DNA of 64,000 bases from an uncultured Roseobacter sp. (lineage in GTDB: Bacteria > Pseudomonadota > Alphaproteobacteria > Rhodobacterales > Rhodobacteraceae). Positions 47,546-58,176 of the stretch are shown piece by piece. The DNA lies in assembly GCF_947493125.1 (NCBI RefSeq), contig NZ_CANLQB010000010.1, positions 62,001-126,000 on the forward strand, given 5' to 3'. Position numbers and translations under genes: made by a program. Position 1 is the stretch's first letter. Each line of letters begins with the position of its first letter. Under the pieces are notes generated by a model that saw only the letters and a list, made by a program, of their open reading frames with translations, searched no databases and was not told where the DNA came from.

Positions 47546-48723
47546 TGAGCGAGAAGATGAATATTCCCATCGCCCGGACCGCTCTGACAGAGGCAGAGAT
47601 CAACAGCGTACTGGCTCCTCTTCAGTCGGGCTGGCTGGTCCAGGGGCCGCAGGTCCGGGCTTTCGAGGACGCATGGTCGGGCTTTACTGGGGCGGAGCAT
47701 TCCGTTGCAGTGACATCCTGCACCACGGCGCTTCACCTGTCACTCGCAGCGTTGGGATTTGGGCGGGGTGATGAGGCAATCGTGCCTGCGCTTACGTGGA
47801 TATCGACAGCGAACGTCGTAGAGCATCTGGGTGGCACGGTGAAGTTCTGCGATATTGATCCAGTGACCTTTAACATGGACATGGATTTGGCCGCATCGCT
47901 TGTCGGCCCCAAGACGCGTGCAATCCTGCCAGTGCACTTGTTCGGGCTGCCGGTGAATATGTCAGCAGTGGATGCGCTAGCTCAGAAGCATGAGCTCTTG
48001 GTGGTTGAGGATGCGGCCTGTGGTTTTGGTAGCCGGATCGACGGTCGACATGTCGGTTCCTACGGAAATCCGGGCTGTTTCAGCTTTCATCCGCGCAAGG
48101 CTATAACGACCGGTGAAGGCGGGATGGTTACCGTCAACAACAGCGAGTTGGCGAACAAAGTCCGCCGCTTGCGCGATCACGGCGCAGCCGTGAGCGACTT
48201 GCAACGCCATCTCGGCGCTCGACCGTATCTTCTCGCCGATCATCCGGACGCCGGCTACAATCAGCGCATGACGGATTTTCAGGCTGCACTCGGTTGTGCG
48301 CAGATGAAGCGCGCCGCGGCGATCGTTGCTGAACGTCAGCGTCTTGCGGCGGTCTACGACGAGGCCTTCGCCGACCTCGAGTGGTTCAGAACCCCAGCGC
48401 ATATTCAGGGCATGGAAAATGGCTATCAGAGCTATCCATGTATGTTTAGGCCAGCGCACCAGACGGCGGAGACCATCGCGATCATCAATGCTGAGCGAAA
48501 CGCTTGGATGGATGATCTGTTGCGGAATGGTATCTCGACGCGCCCAGCGACCCATGCAGTCCACATGCTCACCTTTTACCGGGAAAAGTATGGCCTTCAG
48601 CCGGAGGACATGCCAAATGCTTGGGCAGCCAATGACTGCAGTATTTCCCTGCCGCTCTTTCACGGTATGACCGAGGCCGAACAGGCACATGTCATCAAGC
48701 ACGTGCGCGCTGGACCCTCCTAA
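47545..48723 (+). CDS. DegT/DnrJ/EryC1/StrS-type sugar aminotransferase
   Basis: PLP-dependent nucleotide-sugar aminotransferase, 392 residues. The ATG overlaps the epimerase stop (TGATG). The PLP lysine is about K185 in the SFHPRKAITTGEGG context, with VVEDAACGFGS (Asp) around 154-164 and CTTALHLSLAALG at 59-71. It probably adds an amino group to a keto-sugar made by the neighbouring SDR genes. Its stop overlaps the asnB start. Confidence 0.9.
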   Translation: MSEKMNIPIARTALTEAEINSVLAPLQSGWLVQGPQVRAFEDAWSGFTGAEHSVAVTSCTTALHLSLAALGFGRGDEAIVPALTWISTANVVEHLGGTVKFCDIDPVTFNMDMDLAASLVGPKTRAILPVHLFGLPVNMSAVDALAQKHELLVVEDAACGFGSRIDGRHVGSYGNPGCFSFHPRKAITTGEGGMVTVNNSELANKVRRLRDHGAAVSDLQRHLGARPYLLADHPDAGYNQRMTDFQAALGCAQMKRAAAIVAERQRLAAVYDEAFADLEWFRTPAHIQGMENGYQSYPCMFRPAHQTAETIAIINAERNAWMDDLLRNGISTRPATHAVHMLTFYREKYGLQPEDMPNAWAANDCSISLPLFHGMTEAEQAHVIKHVRAGPS

Positions 48724-50603
48724 TGTGCGGCATCGCCGGTTTAATTGATCTTACTGGGGCGCCTGTCTCGCCGATCACCCTGCAGCGCATGACCGATTCT
48801 ATAGCGCATCGCGGTCCAGACGGCGAGGGAAGCTGGATCGATGGAAATGTCGGCTTCGGTCACCGCCGTCTCGCTATCATTGATCTTTCGCCAGCGGCCC
48901 ATCAGCCAATGATCTCGACCGATCATCGTTTCGTGTTGACCTACAATGGCGAAATTTACAACTATCGCGAATTGCGCGCTGAGTTGCAGGCTGCCGGCTG
49001 TTGGTTCAGCTCGAAGAGTGACACGGAAGTAGTGCTCAATGCCTTTGCGCATTGGGGGACTGACGCCCTACTGAAGTTCAATGGCATGTTTGCGTTCGCC
49101 ATCTTGGATCGCGCCGAAAGGCGACTGACAATCGCGCGCGACCGCTATGGTATCAAGCCAGTTTACTACGCTAAGCAAGGTGGCAAGTTCGCTTTCGGTT
49201 CGGAGCAGAAGACGATCTTGTCTCAGAGCGATTTTCGGCGCGAGATGAACATGCGCGCAACTCTCGAGTACTTCACATTCCAGAACATTTTTACCGATCA
49301 GACGTTGATTAAAGACGTACAGCTGCTTCCGGCGGGTCACTATGCGACGCTGGAGTTGAGCGAGCGTGGCGCCGACCTGTCCGTCACAAAATACTGGGAT
49401 TATAAGTTCACCGAACCAACGGAGCCAATCGATCGTCAAGAATACGTCGATGAACTCGACCGCCTGTTTCGACAGGCGGTGAACCGCCAGCTCGTAAGCG
49501 ACGTTGAGCTTGGCTCCTACTTGAGCGGCGGCATGGACAGCGGTTCGATCACCGCGATTGCGGCGAATTCCTTTCCCTATCTCAAAACCTTTACCTGCGG
49601 CTTTGATTTGAGCTCGGCGTCCGGCGTAGAGCTGGCATATGATGAGCGAGAACGCGCCGAGGCGATGTCGGCCCTCTTCAAAACCGAGCACTATGAGATG
49701 GTTTTGAAGGCTGGCGATATGGAGCGTTGTCTGCCGAGCCTCGCGCTTCACCTTGAAGAGCCACGCGTGGGCCAGAGCTATCCGAACTTCTATGCGGCGA
49801 AGCTCGCCAGCAAATTCGTGAAGGTGGTTTTGTCAGGTAGCGGAGGCGACGAACTCTTCGGCGGATATCCCTGGCGGTACTATCGAGCGGTCGGGGCTCA
49901 GGGTTTTGAGGAGTACATCGACAAATACTACCAATTCTGGAGTAGGTTAATACCGAACTCGATGTTGGCGAGGGTCTTTGCTCCTGTCGCGGATCAAGTC
50001 GAAGGGGTTTGGACGCGTGACATCTTCCGTGACGTATTCCTGAGCCATGACAACGAGTTGTCCAGCCCCGAAGACTACATAAACCATTCGCTTTACTTCG
50101 AGGCCAAGACATTCTTGCATGGTCTTTTCGTTGTCGAAGACAAGCTCAGCATGGCACATGGTCTCGAAAGCCGTGTGCCCTTCATGGACAACGACCTCGT
50201 CGACTTTGCAATGCGGTGTCCAGTGGGCTTGAAGCTCAATAGTCTAGCTGATGTTGTAAAGATGAATGAGAATGATGTTGGCCGTAAGACGCAACGCTAT
50301 TTCCATAAGACCAGTGATGGCAAACAGATTCTGCGGGACATGATGTCCCGATATATTCCTGACAGTGTGACGGCCGCGGCCAAGCAAGGCTTCTCATCGC
50401 CAGACGCAAGCTGGTTCAAGGGTGAGAGTATCGACTTTGTGCGCCGTACCCTGCTTGAGAACGATGCAGCGATCTACCAGTTCATGGCTCGCGGGCCAGT
50501 GGAGGACTTGATCAACGACCACCTGAGCAGTAGGGAGAACCGACGATTGCTCATATGGTCATTGCTCTATATCGAAGCATGGTTTCAGGAAACAATGAGT
50601 TGA
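48723..50603 (+). CDS. Asparagine synthase-like glutamine amidotransferase
   Basis: Class II glutamine amidotransferase with an ATP-dependent synthetase domain, 626 residues. The catalytic Cys2 is exposed after Met1 (MCGIAGLIDL), with RHRGPDGEG-like AHRGPDGEGSW near 27-37. The PP-loop YLSGGMDSGSI is near 260 and GSGGDELFGGYPW near 375. In polysaccharide loci such enzymes often amidate sugar carboxyl groups (WbpS-like), which fits better here than bulk asparagine synthesis; this is inference. Confidence 0.88.
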   Translation: MCGIAGLIDLTGAPVSPITLQRMTDSIAHRGPDGEGSWIDGNVGFGHRRLAIIDLSPAAHQPMISTDHRFVLTYNGEIYNYRELRAELQAAGCWFSSKSDTEVVLNAFAHWGTDALLKFNGMFAFAILDRAERRLTIARDRYGIKPVYYAKQGGKFAFGSEQKTILSQSDFRREMNMRATLEYFTFQNIFTDQTLIKDVQLLPAGHYATLELSERGADLSVTKYWDYKFTEPTEPIDRQEYVDELDRLFRQAVNRQLVSDVELGSYLSGGMDSGSITAIAANSFPYLKTFTCGFDLSSASGVELAYDERERAEAMSALFKTEHYEMVLKAGDMERCLPSLALHLEEPRVGQSYPNFYAAKLASKFVKVVLSGSGGDELFGGYPWRYYRAVGAQGFEEYIDKYYQFWSRLIPNSMLARVFAPVADQVEGVWTRDIFRDVFLSHDNELSSPEDYINHSLYFEAKTFLHGLFVVEDKLSMAHGLESRVPFMDNDLVDFAMRCPVGLKLNSLADVVKMNENDVGRKTQRYFHKTSDGKQILRDMMSRYIPDSVTAAAKQGFSSPDASWFKGESIDFVRRTLLENDAAIYQFMARGPVEDLINDHLSSRENRRLLIWSLLYIEAWFQETMS

Positions 50604-51482
50604 CGGATGCGCGTTGCGTGCTGTCCAGTTGAGGTGCGGGCTCGCCAAGATGCATTTTTCTAGCCGGTCCGGCGAAGCTACTCTGCCAAAGACCTACCTA
50701 CTTTTCGTTGGCTTACTGCCTGCGTCGCGAACATGGATGTAAGGTGTTTACACCGACTCATATTCAGAACAGTTTAAGCGCTGAAGATAAATCGAGGCGG
50801 GACTCGGCCTTCCAGAGTTGCCAACGCGGCTACAATGACATCATAAGAGTATCAGCGCGCCAGGTCGCGAGGTCTGGCGGATCTCTTGTGTCGGACACGG
50901 GGGTAGCCGGTGTCTATGTTGAGATTCGCGCAATCACCGCTCAGCGGCCCTGTGCAGGTCATATACCCGTGGATCAAAAAGCATATACTCTTCGCCACAG
51001 GTTTGATCGGAACCGCGCTTACTTGGGGCGCGATATCATGGATGCCCACTTGTACCGACCGCTGTCTCACCGGAACTTCAATCTCGCTTCTGCGAAGTCG
51101 GCACCAACGAATCTCAACTACGTGATCGGCCTCCAAGAGGCCGACGGACTGTACGACGTCTCAGTTTACGACACGGTCGAAGAGCAGGATGTGGATAGGC
51201 ACCTGACCTTCAAAATGATCGGCAATGCTGTAGATCACATAGTTCAGATGACATGGCAGCCGACATCTCGTGGTAAGACATCGACGGTCGCAATGAGGTT
51301 TGCCGAGCGTTTCAAAAGTGTCGCAGCTTTCGCTAAGAAACGTCTGTGCACTTTCTTAGCGACAAAAAAATTGCGATTAAGGCAAGAGATCAGTCAGTCG
51401 AGCGATGTATGCTCGGTAGGATCGGTCGCAGAAGCGAAGTTCTTTTCGCCATCTACGGCGCCCTACTAAGGTGGCAGGGCCA
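50604..51482 (+). other. Gap with unrecognised 253-codon open frame
   Basis: The frame 50708-51469 starts at TTG and has no Shine-Dalgarno I can see. It encodes a polar, Arg/Ser-rich sequence I do not recognise (for example YVIGLQEADGLYDVSVYDTV). A different frame at 50910-51125 encodes a hydrophobic stretch (HILFATGLIGTALTWGAIS) like a membrane anchor. The mixture suggests a frame-shifted, decayed gene, but a real unknown gene cannot be excluded. Confidence 0.35.
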
Positions 51483-52946
51483 ATGAAAGTTTGGCGGCGG
51501 ATTGCAACTGATACGCTCATCTACGGCAGCGCCGACTTTGTCTCCAAGCTGATTATTTTCGCATCGTTTCCAATTGTCGCCGCGCGATTGTCGACTGAGG
51601 TATTTGGTGTGTTCGAGCTCGTTATGAGCTTGACCAACATCCTCGGCCTGCTGGCGAATGTGGGACTGAACAATGCGGCCCAGCGTTACTACTGGGATGG
51701 CGAGACCGGAGAAGCGGGTCGGTCACGACTGGTCAGCACCGGTTTGTTGCTTCTCACATTTACGACGACAGGGATATCGGCGATTTTCCTTTTTGCTGCG
51801 CTGACAGTAGAAGCGAGCGACATAGTGAAGCTCGGTGCCTATGGGCTGTCGCTTCTCGGAGTGGGGGCCGCATTGGGGCTAATGGTGGCGATGCAGATCA
51901 CGCAGTACATACTCGATGTGCTCAGACTTCAGTTTCGTCCGTGGCACTTCTTTACATTTGCGCTTATCGCGCGAGCAGGGGCTGCCATAGCGTTAGTTTT
52001 TGCGGTCGTTCTACGTGGTCAATCGCTCGATGGTATGTTCGTTTCGCAGTTCGTACTCGTTTTTCTGGCGCTACCTCTTGGTGTGTGGCTCATCCGATCT
52101 GATCTGACGCCCAGACTTGATGGGTCTTTCGTCAAACCGCTGCTTCAATATGGATATCCGTTCATATTTGTAACTTCCGCGTTCTGGCTAATGGCAAGCA
52201 TGGATCGCTGGATGATCGCGTCTATGATGTCGGTTTCCGACGTAGGTCTGTACTCAATCGCAAGTCGATTTGCGACGATCGCGCTGTTTTGCTCGACGGC
52301 CTTCGGTATGGCGTGGAGTCCCTGGTCCATCAAGCTTCGGACCGACAGTCCAAACACCTACCGTCGTAGTTATGCGGGGCTCTTGGTTGCGATGCTCTCT
52401 GTCATGCTCTTTATTTGTACATCGGTCGCACTGTTTGCGTCAGAGATTCTGGTTTTCCTGATGCCAGTGGAGTATCACCTCGCGGCCCCCGCTTTCGTCT
52501 TGATCGTTCTTTCGGTCGCGATCCAGAGCAGTCATCACATTGCTGCAGTTGGTATATCATTGGAGAAAAGAACGCCGCTTCTCGCTCGGGTTGCGTGGAT
52601 AGCTGTCGGTATCAATCTGGTGTTCAATTTGACGCTAATCGGTCCGTTCGGAATAGTGGGAGCCGCCTGGGCAACGGTTTTGGCGAATGTTGGCCTGATA
52701 TGGGGCTATTTTCACTACAGCCAAAAACTGCATCCTATCCCGATCCGGTGGGGGTACTTGGCAGCCTTGGGCGCGATCTGGGGTATTGTTTGTGTGATCA
52801 GCTTGAATACTATGAATTATGATTTGAACATTACGGTCATCGGCGCGAAATCTGTTGGCCTTTTCGCTCTGGTTGTTGTGCTCATACCACTGGTGCGGGG
52901 ACATGCGCGGCGTGTCGGCATCGACGAAGATGGAGCCGCGACGTGA
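51483..52946 (+). CDS. wzx: Polysaccharide flippase (Wzx/MATE-like)
   Basis: The protein has 487 residues from MKVWRRIATDTLIYGSADFV, with 12-14 hydrophobic helices. The N-terminal Wzx pattern and a mid-protein SMDRWMIASMMSVSDVGLYS segment are typical of the polysaccharide biosynthesis flippase family. It moves lipid-linked repeat units to the periplasm for the Wzy-like polymerase. The stop overlaps the following GTG start. Confidence 0.9.
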   Translation: MKVWRRIATDTLIYGSADFVSKLIIFASFPIVAARLSTEVFGVFELVMSLTNILGLLANVGLNNAAQRYYWDGETGEAGRSRLVSTGLLLLTFTTTGISAIFLFAALTVEASDIVKLGAYGLSLLGVGAALGLMVAMQITQYILDVLRLQFRPWHFFTFALIARAGAAIALVFAVVLRGQSLDGMFVSQFVLVFLALPLGVWLIRSDLTPRLDGSFVKPLLQYGYPFIFVTSAFWLMASMDRWMIASMMSVSDVGLYSIASRFATIALFCSTAFGMAWSPWSIKLRTDSPNTYRRSYAGLLVAMLSVMLFICTSVALFASEILVFLMPVEYHLAAPAFVLIVLSVAIQSSHHIAAVGISLEKRTPLLARVAWIAVGINLVFNLTLIGPFGIVGAAWATVLANVGLIWGYFHYSQKLHPIPIRWGYLAALGAIWGIVCVISLNTMNYDLNITVIGAKSVGLFALVVVLIPLVRGHARRVGIDEDGAAT

Positions 52947-54346
52947 GAATTTTTATCGGGTTGAGCGATGTCTCCGGATACTACTATCACCTGAGCAAGG
53001 GATTTGAAGACCTCGGGGTCCAAGCCAACCTGGTCACCCTAGTCGACCACCGTTTTGAGTACTCGGACAAAGTCGCAAAACGACCAGGTGGGGTCTGGCT
53101 ACGTTTTGCACGCTGGTCGCTGACTAAGCGGCAACAGGCGACTGGTCAGGTAAAGGCAAGACTTTGGTTTGCGGTGATGCTCTTGGCCCGAGCCTTTCTG
53201 CTGGCATGGGCGATAGTTCGCCATGACGTTTTCATCTTGAGTTGTGGAAACAGTTTCTTCCGGTTTCGTGAATTCGTGCTCCTGAGACTTCTTGGCAAGC
53301 GCATTATCTATGTCTTTCACGGGACCGACGAACGCGCGGCCTTTCTCGATGGATTTGCTGAGGATATTCACTTGCCTGAGCAGTTCCGTACCGGATCGGG
53401 TTTTCTACCGCCCTTAGATCAGGTAAAGGACACCGAGACTCGTAGGGCTGTTTTGGAAGCCTATCGCAAGCTTACACTTCAAAGGCGCGCTACGGTGTTG
53501 GCGGTCGAGCGGCACGCCGACGTGATCATCGGTAATCCGGCCTCGGCTCACCATCATCAGCGCGCATATGTCAAGTTCTGCTACATCGGTCTGCCTTTCG
53601 CGCCAAATGCCAGTGCGCGTTCAAAGCACAATGATGGGACCGCTGCCGCCGGTCGTAAACTGATGGTCGTGCACTCTCCTTCTTATCCGCTGGGCAAGGG
53701 AAGTGATGAACTCCGGGCGTCTCTGGAACGGGTTTGCGGATCTTTGGATGCAATTGAATATGTGGAGATTAGAGATAGACCAAATCGTGAAGTGCTTGAG
53801 TACCTTGCACGGTGTGATTTTGCGATGGATCAACTATATTCTGACACGCCGATGGCAGGGTTTGCCGTTGAAGCGGCATTTTTTGGTAAACCGGCTGTGG
53901 TCGGTGGTTATTATGCCGACCATATCGAAAAAGACTATGATCCAGGGTTGATACCGCCAACCTCATTCTGCTTCCCTGAAGCGATCGATGCAGCCATTGA
54001 AAAGTTGGTGAAAGACGCTCACCATCGGCGCGAGATAGGGAATGCAGCACGAGAATTTGTCCAAAACCACTGGACGGCCCGGCATTGCGCTGAAAAGTAC
54101 CTGAGAGTTATAGATAGCGATCCTCCTAAGGAATGGATGTGCGATCCAATGGATTGTCGCTATGTCGGCGGTATGGGTTTGCCAAGGGCGCGGCTGATCG
54201 AAATTATCCGATCACTGAATGACACCTATGGGCAGCAAGTGTTTTGTCTCGACGACAAGCCTGAGCTGCTGGCAGAGCTTCTTGCTCTTGCTTCCGCGTC
54301 ACCCATTGGCCAAAAGAGCGCAAACATGGAGGGTGAATCGTCATGA
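52943..54346 (+). CDS. Putative glycosyltransferase (GT-B fold)
   Basis: The protein has 467 residues from a GTG overlapping the wzx stop. It has an N-terminal [19 protein letters not shown] acceptor-side helix, and [19 protein letters not shown] (about 308-326) resembles the donor-site helix of GT-B enzymes. It is similar in style to GT4 but without a textbook E(x7)E motif. Donor and acceptor are unknown. It is coupled to the next gene by ATGA. Confidence 0.72.
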   Translation: MRIFIGLSDVSGYYYHLSKGFEDLGVQANLVTLVDHRFEYSDKVAKRPGGVWLRFARWSLTKRQQATGQVKARLWFAVMLLARAFLLAWAIVRHDVFILSCGNSFFRFREFVLLRLLGKRIIYVFHGTDERAAFLDGFAEDIHLPEQFRTGSGFLPPLDQVKDTETRRAVLEAYRKLTLQRRATVLAVERHADVIIGNPASAHHHQRAYVKFCYIGLPFAPNASARSKHNDGTAAAGRKLMVVHSPSYPLGKGSDELRASLERVCGSLDAIEYVEIRDRPNREVLEYLARCDFAMDQLYSDTPMAGFAVEAAFFGKPAVVGGYYADHIEKDYDPGLIPPTSFCFPEAIDAAIEKLVKDAHHRREIGNAAREFVQNHWTARHCAEKYLRVIDSDPPKEWMCDPMDCRYVGGMGLPRARLIEIIRSLNDTYGQQVFCLDDKPELLAELLALASASPIGQKSANMEGESS

Positions 54347-55299
54347 TAGCAGACAAGAGAATTGTCATCACTGGCGGTGCCGGTTTTATCGGCTCGACAC
54401 TGGCTGGGCGACTTGCCGAGCGAAACGAGATTGTATTGTTCGATAATCTAACGCGCAACACGGTCAAGCATACTGGCGTTGCCGACCTGCCCACCGTTAG
54501 CTTGATGCAGGGTGACATTCTGCACTACGGCTCCATCCGTGAGGCCGTCGAGGGCGCCGACATTGTTGTACATGCGGCGGCGATCGCCGGGATCGATACT
54601 GTGATCAAATCGCCGATAAACACCATGGAAGTGAACATGATCGGTACGGCTAATGTGTTGCGGGCGGCCAGCGATGCGGGTGTGAGTGAACGCGTGGTGG
54701 AGTTTTCGACCTCAGAGGTGTTTGGGTCCATGGCCTATAGGGTCAATGAGGCAACTCAAGCCGTAGCTGGGTCCGCAGGAGAAGCGCGTTGGGTTTATGC
54801 GGTCAGCAAGCTCGCTGGCGAACATCTCACACATTCCTACCACCGCGAAAAGGGCCTCCCGACAGTCACTTTGCGCCCTTTCAATGTCTATGGACCGGGT
54901 CAGACCGGCGAAGGGGCGATCCAAATCTTCATTCGCAAGGCGTTAGCGGGTGAGCCAATTTCAATCTACGGCGACGGCACGCAAATCCGAGCCTGGTGCT
55001 TCGTCGACGATATGGTCGATGCACTGATGCTTGCAGTCGAGCACCCTGCAGCTGTCGGCGAGTCCTTCAATATTGGCAATGCCCGTGCCGTAACTACCAT
55101 CTTCGGTCTGGCCGAGGCGGTATGCCGCGTGCTCAACTCCAAATCCGAGATTATCTTCAAGCCGCCTCTATCTGCAGATATCGAGTTGCGGATTCCCGAA
55201 ACTCAAAAAGCCGAAGCCTTGCTTGGTTACAAAGCAAAGGTCGATCTTGAAGGGGGTATTCGCCGCACTGCGGATTGGTATCGGACCAAGGTGATCTGA
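54343..55299 (+). CDS. NAD-dependent nucleotide-sugar epimerase/dehydratase
   Basis: Extended SDR, 318 residues. The NAD motif TGGAGFIGS is at 9-17, the Ser/Thr region FSTSEVFGS near 124-132, and the catalytic YAVSK is near 150-154. [17 protein letters not shown] is typical of UDP-glucuronate decarboxylase/4-epimerase relatives. It probably supplies a sugar for the glycosyltransferases around it. Confidence 0.87.
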   Translation: MIADKRIVITGGAGFIGSTLAGRLAERNEIVLFDNLTRNTVKHTGVADLPTVSLMQGDILHYGSIREAVEGADIVVHAAAIAGIDTVIKSPINTMEVNMIGTANVLRAASDAGVSERVVEFSTSEVFGSMAYRVNEATQAVAGSAGEARWVYAVSKLAGEHLTHSYHREKGLPTVTLRPFNVYGPGQTGEGAIQIFIRKALAGEPISIYGDGTQIRAWCFVDDMVDALMLAVEHPAAVGESFNIGNARAVTTIFGLAEAVCRVLNSKSEIIFKPPLSADIELRIPETQKAEALLGYKAKVDLEGGIRRTADWYRTKVI

Positions 55300-55305
55300 T
55301 ACACG

Positions 55306-55980
55306 ATGGCTCTGGTTCAACCTCTTATTCTGGTCGGTGGCGGTGGTACGGGTTCGGATGTTATGAGCCTCATCGAAGCCTGCAACCAACTCAACGATGT
55401 TCAGCGATATGAGGTGAGGGGGCTGCTGGATGATGGGGCTGAAGCGGGATCTTACCGGTTCGGAGTAAAGGTGCTAGGTGGGCTAGATCAAGGGGCCGAG
55501 CTCTGCGCGCAGGATCCGGACGTGTCGCTGGTCGACTGCATGGGCAGCCCAGACAACTACACCCGCCGGAAGGTGGTCTTGACCGATGCCGGGCTGGATC
55601 TTGGGCGCTTCGCTACGCTTATTCATCCACACGCGAGCGTGGCTTTCGACGCACAAATCGGTTCTGGTTCATTGATTTTTGCCAATGTGTCGATTCTATC
55701 AGATGTCGTTGTTGGGTCGCATGTGACCATACTTGCGAATTGCGTCTTGAACCACGGTGTCAGAGTCGCGGACTTTGCTATCCTAGCCAGCAATGTGTGT
55801 CTTTCAGGCGATGTGGTCGTGGGGTCGGCCAGCTATCTCGGTTGTGGTGTGAATGTCAAAGGGCGTATCAAGATCGGAGCGGGCGCGCTTGCAGGGCTGG
55901 GTAGTGCTGTGATCCGAGATATCGCTGATGGAGAAACGGTTGTCGGTGTTCCAGCGCGTCCGATAGCTCGCGTCAAATGA
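55306..55980 (+). CDS. NeuD/PglD-type sugar O- or N-acetyltransferase
   Basis: The protein has 224 residues. It has an N-terminal Rossmann-like PglD_N domain (LILVGGGGTGSDVMSLIEA) and a C-terminal left-handed beta-helix of hexapeptide repeats (from IGSGSLIFANVSI to GVPARPIARVK). A His in CVLNHGVRVADFA corresponds to the catalytic histidine of PglD. It probably acetylates the amino group made by a DegT-type aminotransferase. The stop overlaps the next start. Confidence 0.87.
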   Translation: MALVQPLILVGGGGTGSDVMSLIEACNQLNDVQRYEVRGLLDDGAEAGSYRFGVKVLGGLDQGAELCAQDPDVSLVDCMGSPDNYTRRKVVLTDAGLDLGRFATLIHPHASVAFDAQIGSGSLIFANVSILSDVVVGSHVTILANCVLNHGVRVADFAILASNVCLSGDVVVGSASYLGCGVNVKGRIKIGAGALAGLGSAVIRDIADGETVVGVPARPIARVK

Positions 55981-57167
55981 AAATTCTCGTCGTCAGCGGG
56001 ATGTTTCCCCCGATCCAGACCGGCACAGCCTTTTATGCCCGCAACCTTGCCCAGGTCTTTCAGAAGCAAGGCCACGAAGTGACGGTTGTCGGTTTGCGGA
56101 CTGCTGATCCTGTATCTGACAAGGCCGTCGCCGACGCGGCTGGTCTCAAGGTTCATAGGTTGCCGGCGTGGACATTGCCGCTGGCTGGGTTCTTCAAGTA
56201 TTTTCAACTGAGTTCGTGGAACCCTCGGAACTGGTTACGGCTGCGTCGGATTGCGAGGGAATCGGACGCTCATGTCGTTTTGCTCGTGAATCATTACCTC
56301 GACATTGCATTCCCGGCTATTTTTGCCGCTCGGTCAATCAAGGTGCCATTGGTTTGCTCTGTCGGTACCCAGTTGCAATCTTTGAATCCTCGCCGAAACA
56401 AAATATTGAATATTCTTGATTGGATCATCTGCGGGCGACTGATCTTTCCGTTCTGCGCAAAGTTGATCGCGTGGGATTCTCAGATCCTCGCTTATCTTGA
56501 AGACGTTCAAGGCAGCCGCATTCGCCGCAAAACCGTGATCTTGACTTATGGGGCGAACGGAGACATCGATGCGCTTGCAAAGCGACCGCATACATATGAC
56601 ACGCCGAAAGTGATCCTCGGTGTGGGTGCGGTCAGTGAACAGCGGAGCTTTGTTCCGCTCGTCGCCGCCTTCTCGAAGATTGCTGACGAATTTCCCGACT
56701 TGACACTGCGCATAGTCGGTCACGTGTACTATGACGCCGCCAGGCGGCTTGCTAGGGAAGCGGGTTTAGAGGATCGTGTGATATTTCTGGGCGAACGGCC
56801 TCATGCGACCGTTCTTCAGGAGATGGAACAGGCGGACCTCTTTTATTCGTCGCTTACGGGAAAATATGTCGGTCTCGGTACGGCGACGATCGAGGCTATG
56901 CTTTTGGGTCTTCCAACCATGGCCAATGTGCCGCTTGATCTTCTGGGCCAACATAAGTTGGTTGATAAGGAACATCTCTTTCAACTGACGACCACCGACC
57001 CAGAACGCATTGCAAGTCGGTTGCGCGCCGTACTGCCTAATGTCGTTTTGCGCGAGCGTGTGGGTCACGGCGGCCGAGCCTTTGTCGCGACCCACATGGA
57101 CTGGGACGCTGTGGCGCGGGATATGGTTATTGAATTCAAGGACATAATCGAGGCGCGCTCGAAATGA
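55977..57167 (+). CDS. Glycosyltransferase family 4 protein
   Basis: The protein has 396 residues. MKILVVSGMFPPIQTGTAFYARNLAQVF is a standard GT4 N terminus. The C-terminal half has LGVGAVSEQRSFVPLVAAF, VIFLGERPHATVL and the donor-site region YVGLGTATIEAMLLGLP. It is coupled on both sides by ATGA overlaps. The substrate is unknown. Confidence 0.88.
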   Translation: MKILVVSGMFPPIQTGTAFYARNLAQVFQKQGHEVTVVGLRTADPVSDKAVADAAGLKVHRLPAWTLPLAGFFKYFQLSSWNPRNWLRLRRIARESDAHVVLLVNHYLDIAFPAIFAARSIKVPLVCSVGTQLQSLNPRRNKILNILDWIICGRLIFPFCAKLIAWDSQILAYLEDVQGSRIRRKTVILTYGANGDIDALAKRPHTYDTPKVILGVGAVSEQRSFVPLVAAFSKIADEFPDLTLRIVGHVYYDAARRLAREAGLEDRVIFLGERPHATVLQEMEQADLFYSSLTGKYVGLGTATIEAMLLGLPTMANVPLDLLGQHKLVDKEHLFQLTTTDPERIASRLRAVLPNVVLRERVGHGGRAFVATHMDWDAVARDMVIEFKDIIEARSK

Positions 57168-58168
57168 CCACAGGCACAAAGTTTGGCTGGCTACAACGCC
57201 ATCTTGTCACCTTGATCGGTCTGATGGTCAGCGCTGCGGCACTTGTACTGCTCGGACGAACGGTGACTTGGGCGGAAGTGGTGCGGGCACTCGTGGACGT
57301 CGAATTGGTGACCCTTTGGCCGGTTCCGTTCATCCTCCTCCTGGGGTTTGCATTACGTGCGCTCCGGTGGCAGGCCCTCATCGAGCATACACCAGCGATC
57401 GGCTTTAGGGGCTGTTTCAACGCGATGATGCAGGGTTATCTCTTCAATACGCTTTTGCCTGCACGCGCCGGTGATCTCGTACGGACACTCGAGTTGGCGC
57501 GCACACAACAAATGTCGCGAACCAAGGTTCTCGCGACATTGGTCACAGAAAAGATCGTGGATCTTGGCTCAGTGCTTGTTATCCTCTCCGGTGTTCTCCT
57601 AGCGTATCCGGCACTGCCGGACTGGTTGGGTGCCGCTGGTATCGTGATCGGGACTATATCGGGGGGGCTGTTGGTCGTGACTATAGCGCTTCATCTCGCA
57701 GGTGGTGATCGTCTAGTCGTCCTGACCAATACCGCTGGTCGCATTCTGCCCCCAGCGCTCGCTGTCCGCCTCGAACCGATGACGCGTGCCGGCCTTGAGG
57801 GCCTCAATCCCCTTTTCGCGCGAGCGCGTCTTGGGATCGTTAGTGTTTTGACCGGTGCGATTTGGTCAGTCGAAGTTTTTCTGGTCCATCAGGTGGCGCA
57901 AGCCTGTGGAGTCGATCTTTCTCTGGGAAATGCACTGTTCGTGCTTTTGGTCTTGGCGAATGTCAGCATGCTACCAGCATCGCCTGGAATGATAGGAACA
58001 TATGAGTTTTTTGGAGTAATGGCACTTAACATCGTTGGAGTTATTGGCGCAAAAGCCGTGGTGACCATCGTCACGCTTCATGCCATCACAATCGCTGGTG
58101 CGGTTGTCATCGGAATAGTCTGCGTGGCTTTGCGGCCATCGACACCGAACGCGCAAGAGCATGCGTAG
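57164..58168 (+). CDS. UPF0104/lysylphosphatidylglycerol synthase-like membrane protein
   Basis: The protein has 334 residues with 7-8 hydrophobic helices. The conserved FALRALRWQALIE and MMQGYLFNTLLPARAGDLVRTLELAR segments define the LPG-synthase transmembrane/flippase-like family (DUF-type, AglD-related). In polysaccharide loci these proteins are thought to assist lipid-linked sugar transfer. No aminoacyl-transferase domain is present. Confidence 0.85.
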   Translation: MTTGTKFGWLQRHLVTLIGLMVSAAALVLLGRTVTWAEVVRALVDVELVTLWPVPFILLLGFALRALRWQALIEHTPAIGFRGCFNAMMQGYLFNTLLPARAGDLVRTLELARTQQMSRTKVLATLVTEKIVDLGSVLVILSGVLLAYPALPDWLGAAGIVIGTISGGLLVVTIALHLAGGDRLVVLTNTAGRILPPALAVRLEPMTRAGLEGLNPLFARARLGIVSVLTGAIWSVEVFLVHQVAQACGVDLSLGNALFVLLVLANVSMLPASPGMIGTYEFFGVMALNIVGVIGAKAVVTIVTLHAITIAGAVVIGIVCVALRPSTPNAQEHA

Positions 58169-58176
58169 AAGAACAG

